From assembly GCA_900544755.1 (NCBI GenBank), contig UQWQ01000023.1:1-24986 (forward strand): a DNA stretch of 24,986 nt, written 5' to 3'. The notes under the pieces are model-generated. The model did not search any database. It had not been told where the DNA came from and worked only from the letters and a program-made list of their open reading frames with translations. The position numbers and the translations under genes are program-made. Source of the DNA: an uncultured Collinsella sp. (GTDB lineage Bacteria; Actinomycetota; Coriobacteriia; Coriobacteriales; Coriobacteriaceae). Shown piece after piece: positions 8,320 to 15,360 of this stretch (its first letter is position 1; each line of letters starts with the position of its first letter).

Positions 8320-9221
8320 CGGGCCTCCTCTCCGTTGCGCCAAAACGCCAGTTCCTCGCGGTTGGCGGCGCTCAAGTATACATGCTGTTTGTCAATCGCA
8401 TCGATCACGCGGTGGACCTCGTCACCGTCGCGGCGCATCACCGCAAGGCGCAGACAAAGCATCCAAACCTCCTGCTCCTCGGGCACATCGAGCACCAGCT
8501 GGTCGGTCACGGCCTGCGCCTCGTCGATCTGTCCGACATCGGCCAGCGCCGTCGCGTATCGAATGCGAAGCTCAAGGGTGTCCTCGCGCTCGCAGCGACG
8601 CGCAAGCAAACGCGCGTACTGTTGGCGCTGAATCTGAGCCACGCGCCCCTCGGCCAGGCCCGAGCCCAAGTATTCACCAAGAAAATCGCAGTATTCGTTG
8701 AGGTTTTGCGCGCTCGGGTCCGTCTTAAAGGCACGCTCCAGCTGCTGCAGTTTAAGGTCGGACTCCTTGGAGATCTGCACCACCGCCGTCGCGGCATAGT
8801 GAGCCACCTCAACGTCGTCGTTAAGCTTAGCCGCCTGCAGCTGCGCCAGGTAAGCGTCGGGCTCCTCGGTGAGCATGGAGAGCATTAGGCGGCGCCGTTC
8901 TGCCGGGTCGTTGATGATGAGCGCCTCCTCGAGCGGCACTACGCCTGCATCGTCCTCACCACTCGGTACCGACATACTACGATGCAGGTCGTCGTTGAAG
9001 CGCAGCGACTCCAGCGCAGACTCTTTCAGCCCCTCGCCAAACGCCGTTCCGCGGACCGATAGCAGAACCACCAGCAACGGGCCCCACAGCGGCACCAGCA
9101 CTATCACAGCCAGCATATGCCCGCGCACCGGCAGCAGGCCCAACTTCATAAGCGTCCACAGCACCAGGCAAACCAGCGCATGAATCAGCAACAAGACGGC
9201 GGCAACGACAAGCGAGATCAA
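8316..9221 (-). CDS. pelE: PelE-like membrane/TPR protein
   Basis: About 301 residues: two N-terminal membrane helices (LISLVVAAVLLLIHALVCLV and, after a short loop, AVIVLVPLWGPLLVVLLSV), then a helical, TPR-like cytosolic region (about 90-300). This is the PelE layout; PelE stabilises the membrane Pel synthase complex. The start is uncertain. TTG at 9219-9221 has AGGGGG six bases upstream, while ATG at 9237-9239 lacks a good site. The gene overlaps the pelD frame for 245 bases (263 with the ATG start), which is very unusual. PelE assignment rests on position and architecture more than on sequence identity. Confidence 0.75.
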   Translation of the reverse strand: MISLVVAAVLLLIHALVCLVLWTLMKLGLLPVRGHMLAVIVLVPLWGPLLVVLLSVRGTAFGEGLKESALESLRFNDDLHRSMSVPSGEDDAGVVPLEEALIINDPAERRRLMLSMLTEEPDAYLAQLQAAKLNDDVEVAHYAATAVVQISKESDLKLQQLERAFKTDPSAQNLNEYCDFLGEYLGSGLAEGRVAQIQRQQYARLLARRCEREDTLELRIRYATALADVGQIDEAQAVTDQLVLDVPEEQEVWMLCLRLAVMRRDGDEVHRVIDAIDKQHVYLSAANREELAFWRNGEEAR

Positions 9222-11355
9222 GCGGCACCCCCTCACCATCACCGGTGTCAGCAATATGCCGCAGCAGCGCCACGATGTCCTCGCCGTCGACGGGCTCCAC
9301 CGCAAGCTGCTTTGCACTCAGGCGCTCGCGGATAATGGGCAGATCGCACGCCTTTGCCTGGCGCATAAGCAGGTAAAGCACGTCGCCGTCGACCAAGCCC
9401 GCCGCATCGCTCTCGCGGATTGCCGACCCAATTGCGCCCACCAGCTCGCCGACAGGCTCCATGCCCGGTACCACGCGCAGGAGCAAAAAGCTGCCCATCT
9501 TGCCATCTGCCAGCGCCTGCTCGGCCGCGAGCTCTTGGCCAAAGGCAGCCTGTTTGAGCACGCAAGTGCCGTCAACGCAGCGTTTATCCTGTGCCACCGC
9601 CTCATAGTCAAAGGCACGGCCCAGCGCGCTTTCGACCAGGCCGCACAAGATGCGGAACAGGTTTTGGTAATAGAGCGTCATTTGGTTCTGGGCCGCACAG
9701 CGCACAAAGATCAACACGGCGGGCGCCCCGTCACGCTCGATCGTGTATCCAAACATGGGAAGCCCCGGCGTCAGCTCGCGGTTCACCCACAGGCTCGAAC
9801 GACCCCCGTCGCCTAAAAGGGGCGCAAGCTGCTCAAGCGTAAGCGAGCGTGCGGCATCTTCGGCAATCGCGGGACTTGCTGCCACCAGGCGTGCAAATGC
9901 TCCGCCAGAAACATGGTAGATCGTCACCGAATCGTTCTCGAGGATCTCGCCCAGAAGCTCGCAGCACTTGCGATAGATGTCGCGTGGGTTGAACACGTCA
10001 AGCTCCTGCGTCACGGCAAAGATCTTGCCAAAGCTGTCGTGGCGACCCACGATCTGGCGCCTGTACGCACGCTTGTCCTCGATCGCGTCGTGGTAGAGCT
10101 GCGTAAGAAACGTATTGCGGTTGCGCACGAGCTTGTTTTGATCGCGCTCCGCCCTAATGGCTTCGCTGTTACGCAGCTGCACATAGCCGCACACGGCACC
10201 CACAACAAAGTACGCAATAAACGGCAGCCAGTTGGACGGCTCGTAGAAAAGGCCCTGGAAGGTATAGCCGTACTGAGTAAAGTAGCTCGCGGCCAAACCC
10301 ACCGACGCCAGCAGCGCCGCAACCAGGCCAAAGTCCAAGCCATACAGCGTGCCGATGAGCACCACGTAGAGCAGGCGATAATCGAGCACGTTGAGCTGGG
10401 TCGATTGGGAGAACAAGCGCTCCAGCACTTCAAAGAGCACCCAGGCGGCTGCCGTCTCCAGGCATTTGACAGGCAGCGTGCGCATTTGAATGCGGTCGAT
10501 GGCCGCGCGCAAGGGGTTGACCTTCTTTGCGCGACCAGCATCCCAGCGAGCCTGAATGGTCGAGAGGTCGCGCAGCAAGTCGTAGCGCTGAAACCAGCCA
10601 TAGCGCACGCGAGCGACGTCGCTGGCGTGCAGGGCGTAGCCGGCAGATTCGCCATAGGCAACTGAGAGCCCTGGGAACAGCGCCTGAAGGGCCTCGCCCA
10701 CCTCACCCACCGTGTGATGGAAGGTATCGGCTACATCGAGCGTCTCAAAGTTGCCATCCCAGCTGTCGAAGATACGGCGTACCAGCACCGAAAGTTCCTC
10801 GGCACACAGCAGCGGAAACGCCGCATCCTGCGCGCCCTGCAAAGCGGCCGATCCGGTTGAGCATGCGTCGAACATCGGCACCAAAAACGGGTCCTCCAGC
10901 GCGGCAGACGCGGTATACAGGAACGGCACGCGCAGGATCTTGGTCTGAACGCCCTCGCGAGCAGCGTAGTAGCGGCACAGGTCGTTGGCTGCGTGCGCGA
11001 TAATGCCCTTGCCCGTTCGCCCCGCGGCATCGGCGGCACCCTCGGCACCCGCGGGCCCCGCTACATACAGTAGTTGGACCCGGCGACCCGCGCACGTACG
11101 AAAGACCGAGCGCAGCAGCTCGATATCGCCCACGGTATCGGTATGCGGGGTAAGGAAATTAGACAGGTAGACCACGCGGTCGAACTCGTAGGCCTGATCC
11201 AGGTGCTGGAGGAGCTCTTTCCACGAGGCATGGGGCGACGACTCGTCGCGGCGCGCTTCCGCGGCAGCGACGACCTTAACGTGGTCCCCGGGGAACGCCT
11301 TGGCGCAAAAGTCATCGTCAACATATGCGGTGTTGCCAACAACCAGCACCTCCAT
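8977..11355 (-). CDS. pelD: PelD-like c-di-GMP receptor with N-terminal Rossmann/SDR-like domain
   Basis: 792 residues as read. Residues 1-290 resemble an NAD-epimerase-type Rossmann domain (MEVLVVGN start, but no clean GxxGxxG). Hydrophobic helices occupy about 300-395, followed by a coiled linker, a GAF-like domain (about 445-590) and a degenerate GGDEF domain (about 600-700). The active site is DGDVL (656-660), so no cyclase activity is expected. The inhibitory-site motif RxxD is intact as RESD (647-650), exactly five residues before it. In characterised PelD this site binds c-di-GMP and switches Pel synthesis on. After about residue 701 the sequence turns into A/G/R-rich residues that overlap pelE; this tail may be a frame artefact. 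ATG 11353-11355 follows GGAAGGG. Confidence 0.85.
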   Translation of the reverse strand: MEVLVVGNTAYVDDDFCAKAFPGDHVKVVAAAEARRDESSPHASWKELLQHLDQAYEFDRVVYLSNFLTPHTDTVGDIELLRSVFRTCAGRRVQLLYVAGPAGAEGAADAAGRTGKGIIAHAANDLCRYYAAREGVQTKILRVPFLYTASAALEDPFLVPMFDACSTGSAALQGAQDAAFPLLCAEELSVLVRRIFDSWDGNFETLDVADTFHHTVGEVGEALQALFPGLSVAYGESAGYALHASDVARVRYGWFQRYDLLRDLSTIQARWDAGRAKKVNPLRAAIDRIQMRTLPVKCLETAAAWVLFEVLERLFSQSTQLNVLDYRLLYVVLIGTLYGLDFGLVAALLASVGLAASYFTQYGYTFQGLFYEPSNWLPFIAYFVVGAVCGYVQLRNSEAIRAERDQNKLVRNRNTFLTQLYHDAIEDKRAYRRQIVGRHDSFGKIFAVTQELDVFNPRDIYRKCCELLGEILENDSVTIYHVSGGAFARLVAASPAIAEDAARSLTLEQLAPLLGDGGRSSLWVNRELTPGLPMFGYTIERDGAPAVLIFVRCAAQNQMTLYYQNLFRILCGLVESALGRAFDYEAVAQDKRCVDGTCVLKQAAFGQELAAEQALADGKMGSFLLLRVVPGMEPVGELVGAIGSAIRESDAAGLVDGDVLYLLMRQAKACDLPIIRERLSAKQLAVEPVDGEDIVALLRHIADTGDGEGVPLDLACRCRRLVADSCAGLPGAVDAYEVGPAAGARAYAGCDSAGAAVGPVAGGSAIGPRNGVWRGAERVCAGVAALQRRPAS

Positions 11356-11384
11356 AGCGCACCCTTCCTCTAAAATCCACTTCT

Positions 11385-11418
11385 GTCATAGTCAAACATG
11401 CGTATTTTACGCTGTCAA
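11385..11418 (-). promoter_or_regulatory. Possible pel operon promoter and operator
   Basis: On the minus strand TTGACA (11413-11418) is a perfect -35 match. It is followed by the inverted repeat GCGTA-AAA-TACGC (11400-11412) and a second TTGACT (11390-11395). No -10 box fits at 16-18 bases; TATGAC (11385-11390) is 22 bases away. The palindrome could be a regulator site. This is a weak prediction based on position 30-60 bases before the pelD start. Confidence 0.25.
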
Positions 11419-11505
11419 CGCGAGCTGGAGCGCCTTTAAGGCTGTTTTAAGAACTTTTTTAGAGGATGTGGGGACATCGAGAGTGCTAAATGAGCGACCA
11501 ATTCG

Positions 11506-11625
11506 GAAGTGCGGTGAAAAACCGAGGCCTGTCGACCAGGCCCCTGTTTTGGGCATCCGCGATCTGCGGTTTTGTTGCCTGAAATCGGGCTATGCTCGGC
11601 GAGTTTCGATTTTTCTCCGCACTTC
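11506..11625. repeat. 120-base imperfect palindrome (possible MITE/structured RNA)
   Basis: Arms at 11506-11521 (GAAGTGCGGTGAAAAA) and 11610-11625 (TTTTTCTCCGCACTTC) pair at 15 of 16 positions. Inside lie further complementary elements: CCGAG (11522-11526) with CTCGG (11595-11599), GGCCTG/CAGGCC (11526-11531, 11537-11542) and CCGC/GCGG (11557-11560, 11566-11569). It fills the gap between the rloB 3' end and pelD. It could be a miniature inverted-repeat element, an interspersed repeat or a structured leader. No coding sequence is evident in 11356-11701. Confidence 0.55.
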
Positions 11626-11701
11626 TCCTACGCACCGGATTTGCAATCGCGCATCACAATCCGCCAATCGCCCTAACCGGAAAGCCAATCCACAGACTCG
11701 A

Positions 11702-12370
11702 CTAGCCAGCCAGATACGGCCCGATTACATCGAAAATTTCGCCCACCTTAGTTGCAGGGTTTTGCGCAGATGGCTTAACGTTACCCAGCCCCCTATGGTA
11801 TGTGACGAGGCGCCCAACACGCTGCAATGCCTCGCCTCGTTTGCCGTCCACCACCTCGAACAGCCCGTCCAAGTTCTTGCGGTACTCGATGCCCAGGTCT
11901 CTCGACATCTCCTGCGCGAGGGCATGCTGGCAGTCGGACGCGGACATATGCGCGGTCGTGTAGCGAAAGTGCAGAAGAGGCCACAGTTCGAAGCAGGGGT
12001 TCGACCACAACGCATGGAAGGTCCTCGAACCATCGGAGAGCTCGTCGCATTTGCGCTCCATCGCGTCAAAGTCGGACGCAGGAAAGTCATCCTTGTCATA
12101 CACGAGCCACACATGGTCGAATGTCTCGGGCGCATAGCGGCAGTGTTCGACGGCAAAGTCAAGTAGGTCAAGTGTGTGTTTGCCGGTCCCCTTAACGACA
12201 ATGGCAACCTTACGCTCGTTCGCCGCACCCAACGCCGCACGCACACCCTCAAAGTAGCGAGGCTCGGTCTCCTTGCCCTCGCTCACTACAAGATGACGCG
12301 TCATCTGAACCATGCGCGAGCGGCCCTCTCGCTTGCCGCTACGCCAGTCCTTCGACTTCTTCGCCACCAT
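11702..12370 (-). CDS. rloB: RloB-like (Toprim-type) protein of an ATPase-nuclease defence pair
   Basis: A 222-residue RloB-family protein. The basic start (KKSKDWRSGKREGRSR) is followed by VVSEGKETEPRYF, whose Glu31 resembles the conserved glutamate of Toprim domains, and by HVWLVYDKDDF (D92, D94, D95), which resembles the Toprim DxD motif. RloB proteins occur as the second gene after an AAA ATPase, in R-linked ORF loci of restriction systems and in the lactococcal AbiL system. A nuclease role is inferred from fold similarity. The ATG (12368-12370) starts one base after the ATPase stop, with GAGGAG upstream, so the pair is co-translated. Confidence 0.8.
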   Translation of the reverse strand: MVAKKSKDWRSGKREGRSRMVQMTRHLVVSEGKETEPRYFEGVRAALGAANERKVAIVVKGTGKHTLDLLDFAVEHCRYAPETFDHVWLVYDKDDFPASDFDAMERKCDELSDGSRTFHALWSNPCFELWPLLHFRYTTAHMSASDCQHALAQEMSRDLGIEYRKNLDGLFEVVDGKRGEALQRVGRLVTYHRGLGNVKPSAQNPATKVGEIFDVIGPYLAG

Positions 12371-12371
12371 G

Positions 12372-13589
12372 CTAATCCCACTCCTCGATGCGGGTGAGAT
12401 ACGGATCGGCGCCGTAGCGACCAGACAGGTATTGCTTGTCGAAAGCCGCGTTCTTGCTTACCAGATTACCGTTTGCCTCGTGGATGTCGGCGAGAGACCA
12501 CAGTTGGCTCGCCTCCCCCTCGCCGCGCGCAGCGAACCATATCTCGTCACGGCGAAACACATCGTTTCGCATGGTTGACACATCCTGGGACGAGAAGATG
12601 AGCTGCGCGCCACTCTTGTTGACCTCAGGATCCTTAAACAGCAAAATCACATAGCGAAGAAGCTTCGGGTGCAGTTTGGCGTCGAGCTCGTCTACCACAA
12701 CGGTGCCACCACGCTCAAGCGCTGTCATCAGATACGCAGCCAACCCCATGAGCTTCTGGGTTCCGGCAGATTCCTCGGATAAACGCAGCTCGTACGCCTT
12801 GCCGCCCACCTCGTGCCTCACGAAGACGCGCTGGCCGCGCCACTCCGGCGCCCTCTCCACTCTGAAGCCATCAATACGTACATCAACGGCGCGCAAAAAA
12901 CGCGTGACCTCGGGTGAGTCATCCTCATCGAGCAATTGTTCGAGCATCTGCTCCAGATAGGAGCTGTTATAGTTCAGGAACACCCCGTCAAGAAACCAGC
13001 TGGCAGCCTCCTTGACCACCGGCGCGTCAAAGTTGATGCAGAGAAACGACAGGTACGGCAGCCTCGGATTGAATCTCGCAGCCGTCACGAGCTTACGCAG
13101 CGTGGGACCGAGTTCAACCTCTGCGCCCTCACGCTCGAACAGCATCGCCGTGCGTGACGCTCCCAATTTTCGCCGCCACAGGCCTTCAGACACGATCTCG
13201 TCCGCATGCACGGACAGGGCATAGCGGTACTCGTGCTCACCCGCGCGATAGTAGAGCTCGAATTCGGTGGGCTCAGCAGCCGACACTTCATCGAACTCAA
13301 ACGCAGAGCAACGGGGTATCGAAGGGCGGTTACCCTCTGGCGCATCAGTGCTGGCAGACAGCAATCTGATCGGCCTGGCCACCGCCGAACGAATGTAGTC
13401 AAGCGCCTCGAGCAGGTTAGACTTGCCGCCAGCGTTAGGCCCGTACACCGCAGCCACCGGAAGAAAACTCTGCCCGTCAGGGCACTCTATGAGGGAGCGC
13501 TCGAACTCCCTCATCGATGTTGCCTGCATGGAAAGCTCAGCCTCGTCGCGATAGGATCTATAGTTCCTGAAGGTGAACTGGCAAAGCAT
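12372..13589 (-). CDS. rloA: RloA-like AAA family ATPase (defence pair)
   Basis: A 405-residue ABC/SMC-like AAA ATPase. It begins MLCQFTFRNYRSYRDEAEL, as in RecF/OLD-like ATPases. The Walker A motif is YGPNAGGKSN (G50-S57), the signature-like segment is SEESAGTQKL (271-280), and Walker B is TVVVDELDAKLHP (D300, E301), followed by FSSQD. Between them lies an insertion with coiled character. With RloB it forms an RloA/RloB or AbiL-like two-gene system, probably an abortive-infection type antiphage system (inferred from family). I prefer the ATG at 13587-13589, preceded by GAGG, over ATGs at 13601 and 13610, which lack spaced ribosome sites. Confidence 0.83.
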   Translation of the reverse strand: MLCQFTFRNYRSYRDEAELSMQATSMREFERSLIECPDGQSFLPVAAVYGPNAGGKSNLLEALDYIRSAVARPIRLLSASTDAPEGNRPSIPRCSAFEFDEVSAAEPTEFELYYRAGEHEYRYALSVHADEIVSEGLWRRKLGASRTAMLFEREGAEVELGPTLRKLVTAARFNPRLPYLSFLCINFDAPVVKEAASWFLDGVFLNYNSSYLEQMLEQLLDEDDSPEVTRFLRAVDVRIDGFRVERAPEWRGQRVFVRHEVGGKAYELRLSEESAGTQKLMGLAAYLMTALERGGTVVVDELDAKLHPKLLRYVILLFKDPEVNKSGAQLIFSSQDVSTMRNDVFRRDEIWFAARGEGEASQLWSLADIHEANGNLVSKNAAFDKQYLSGRYGADPYLTRIEEWD

Positions 13590-13778
13590 CGTCCTCAACA
13601 TTCCTTTCATTATTTTGAAAAGGTATTTCAGGGTTTTTCTTTGATTATAGACTTTAAGCAGGCTAAATCAAGTGTTTGCTACACCAATGACAGCAGGCGC
13701 AAGGTGCCAAACCGCCCATACTCGACCATCCCATTGCCGAAATGGCGTTTAGCTAGAACATCACACATTACATGCATG

Positions 13779-13817
13779 AAAAAAGGGCAACACTATTTAA
13801 CAGAAAGTATCACCCTT
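13779..13817 (-). terminator. Intrinsic terminator of the DUF2188 transcript
   Basis: On the minus strand AAGGGTGATACT (13817-13806) pairs with AGTGTTGCCCTT (13794-13783) over 12 positions, including three G-U wobbles, with an 11-base loop and a run of Ts (13784-13779). The wobble pairs work only in RNA from the minus strand. This fixes transcription from right to left and insulates rloA from upstream genes. A second small hairpin (AAGCTC/GAGCTT, 13819-13835) lies just before it. Confidence 0.7.
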
Positions 13818-13861
13818 AAAGCTCCCAAAGAGCTTCTGTATTGCGATATATACTATACACC

Positions 13862-14002
13862 TCAATGAAATGAAGCATTATACCGCACGACCTCGTTTTC
13901 AAAACGCCCAAATATGCGTTCCAATGCGAATATCGAATCGACAGCATCGTTTACAACCTTCACCACAATGAAGAAGTCATTTAGCGACAGTGGGCACACC
14001 AT
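13862..14002 (-). CDS. Short hypothetical protein (46 aa)
   Basis: A small open frame, MVCPLSLNDFF... ending NEVVRYNASFH, 31 bases after the DUF2188 stop and 45 bases before a terminator. Its segment FALERIFGRFENEVV resembles LALVRILARFDNETI encoded near 14840-14880, which argues that both are coding. No function is recognised and no good ribosome site is seen. It may be the tail of a longer protein that has been truncated. Confidence 0.4.
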   Translation of the reverse strand: MVCPLSLNDFFIVVKVVNDAVDSIFALERIFGRFENEVVRYNASFH

Positions 14003-14033
14003 TACGGACCGTTGTCGCTATGGAACCGAATCC

Positions 14034-14261
14034 TCATCCCCTCGGTGGGAAGGGATCGTGGCCATGGGAATCCCTTGCGCGGATTCTTCCGTCGCCACGA
14101 TGGACGATCAGCTCCGACTCTTGATTGGAGCAGATGCGTCGACCGAGCTTTATCGCCTCGCTCTGGGTCGTCGTAACGAAAGAAGCGCGACATGCCCCTT
14201 CGCCCTTAACCTGCCAATTGCCATCCGAACGCTTCGTAACGTGCTGATTTCTGCCTTTCAT
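14034..14261 (-). CDS. DUF2188 domain protein
   Basis: A 75-residue protein with the clear DUF2188 pattern: HVTKRSDGNWQVKGEG near the start, a middle segment SEAIKLGRRIC, and SELIVHRGDGRIRARDSHG followed by D-P-x-P-P-x-G at the end. DUF2188 proteins are small, common in mobile and accessory DNA, and of unknown function. ATG 14259-14261 follows AAGGCGAGG by five bases; the GTG two codons upstream is less likely. A terminator lies downstream, so it and the following short frame form a unit. Confidence 0.8.
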   Translation of the reverse strand: MKGRNQHVTKRSDGNWQVKGEGACRASFVTTTQSEAIKLGRRICSNQESELIVHRGDGRIRARDSHGHDPFPPRG

Positions 14262-14263
14262 AC

Positions 14264-14467
14264 TCACCTCGCCTTCAACTCTGAACTCGCCGATATGTCT
14301 ACAGCATGAGATATGCGACAGATACCTTCGTGCCGTTTTTCAAAAGTGTAGCCACTGGCGCGGACATAAAATGAAGCGCGCGCAACGAGCACGTTGATCT
14401 TTTTGTCTTCTGGCAGCCCTGCAAACCAAAGCGTAAGAGCAGAGAGGGTGCTGAAGCTCGCACCCAA
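14264..14467 (-). CDS. Hypothetical short frame upstream of DUF2188
   Basis: A 67-residue frame ending two bases before the DUF2188 start and containing its ribosome binding site. Internal sequence such as PEDKKINVLVARASFYVRAS looks protein-like, and codons are consistent with the host. The start (TTG) is not supported by a ribosome site, so this may be the 3' remnant of a truncated gene. It overlaps a plus-strand candidate at 14394-14467; at most one is intact there. Confidence 0.3.
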   Translation of the reverse strand: MGASFSTLSALTLWFAGLPEDKKINVLVARASFYVRASGYTFEKRHEGICRISHAVDISASSELKAR

Positions 14468-14696
14468 AGAGGCTCATATCGACGACCTGATGGACAGGCG
14501 CCTCTGTATGAACGCAGCCGACTACTGCCATGATCTTCCCGGCGAGCAGGGCAATCCGCTGGAAGTGTCTTTAGCGTACGGGATGAGCATCTACGCCAAC
14601 TGGCTCCTGCCAAGCGACACTGCAAAAAGTACCGTCGTGATTAGCAAGCGAATGATTGAAGGGTACGGGTGCGCGCCGACTGGATTGGCGTCGTAA
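14394..14696 (+). pseudogene. Hypothetical gene remnant
   Basis: An open frame of about 100 residues. Residues from about 21 on (LKLAPKEAHIDDLMDRR..., then NAADYCHDLPGE, YGMSIYANWLL, VVISKRMIEGY) read like real protein, with GC-rich third codon positions. No family is recognised, and the start is unclear: GTG near 14451 has AGAGG directly adjacent, which is too close. It meets a minus-strand remnant near 14430-14467. This suggests a rearrangement joint rather than two intact genes. Confidence 0.3.
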
Positions 14697-14721
14697 GGCG
14701 TAGCCACTTCAAGTCGCTTCT

Positions 14722-15153
14722 TCATCGAAGGAACGACTCAAAAAAAATGGCGTACCCATGCACGGTCCCGTCTCCCATGGCTCCCCAACTGCACACCTGG
14801 CCGGCGATGCACTCCAAGGCAACCCATATAGTCTCGTTATCAAAACGCGCCAATATGCGCACCAACGCGAGCGCCGAATGATCGGGTCGCAACCGGTCAA
14901 GTATCGCCTTATGGCCAACGAGAACAACCCTGGCTGCAATGTTAATGTTCACTAAAAAGTGGTTCGAATGGTTACCGGGAAATGAACACTGTGAGCACGA
15001 ACAATTGAGCAGCTTGATCAAGATGGCCGTATCCCCTGGACGCAGACGCAACATGCGGTCAATGGACGCCGACGATGCCTTGAGGCTCGATATCGCCCGA
15101 AGGCCCCACGCTAGCCGCAACACCGCAAACAAGTACGCCGACATGGAGGTCAT
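14722..15153 (-). CDS. Hypothetical protein, doubtful
   Basis: A frame of 143 codons from ATG 15151-15153, which overlaps the stop of the IS256 N-terminal fragment. The segment HSALALVRILARFDNETIW resembles the 46-residue protein at 13862-14002. DNA matches are about 37 of 47 bases between 13892-13938 and 14832-14878. That similarity is the main support for coding here. The rest (two cysteines in NCSCSQC, a hydrophobic middle) matches no family known to me. It may be a decayed paralogue. Confidence 0.3.
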   Translation of the reverse strand: MTSMSAYLFAVLRLAWGLRAISSLKASSASIDRMLRLRPGDTAILIKLLNCSCSQCSFPGNHSNHFLVNINIAARVVLVGHKAILDRLRPDHSALALVRILARFDNETIWVALECIAGQVCSWGAMGDGTVHGYAIFFESFLR

Positions 15154-15357
15154 ATCGCTGTGGCGGCCGTCTGGAAGGTCGTCCCGCCGAGCTTCGGCAC
15201 GCTGAGCTCGACCTCCCCCCTGCCCCGGTGACGAGCTTTTTGGCGTAGTGGCCGCAGCGGTAGGCCTCCCGGCCCGCCGTTCTCTCGTAGCGCTCGGCCC
15301 CGACGAGCTCGGACGCCTCTTCGTCGAGCGGCGCGTTGAGCGTCTCCTCGACGGCGC
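15150..15357 (-). pseudogene. IS256-family transposase, N-terminal fragment (inverted, frameshifted)
   Basis: The minus strand encodes AVEETLNAPLDEEASELVGA, then ERYERTAGREAYRCGHYAKK, typical of the N-terminus of IS256/Mutator-type transposases. The expected continuation EVELSVPKLGGTTFQTA is in another frame. The switch lies in a run of six Gs near 15215-15222, so a frameshift is present. The fragment stops at 15150 and lacks the catalytic core. It is oriented opposite to the C-terminal piece that starts about ten bases away. Confidence 0.75.
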
Positions 15358-15360
15358 GAC

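Noticed and set aside
7075..8631. Plus-strand frame of 518 codons opposite the deacetylase and pelE
   Set aside because: Antisense shadow; the composition is unnatural and there is no ribosome site.
11472..11640. c-di-GMP riboswitch ahead of pelD
   Set aside because: The palindromic region was checked for the conserved GEMM core sequences and they were not seen. Control by c-di-GMP appears to be at the protein level.
11300..12166. Plus-strand frame of 288 codons across the pelD-rloB gap
   Set aside because: It crosses the non-coding palindrome and continues antisense to rloB.
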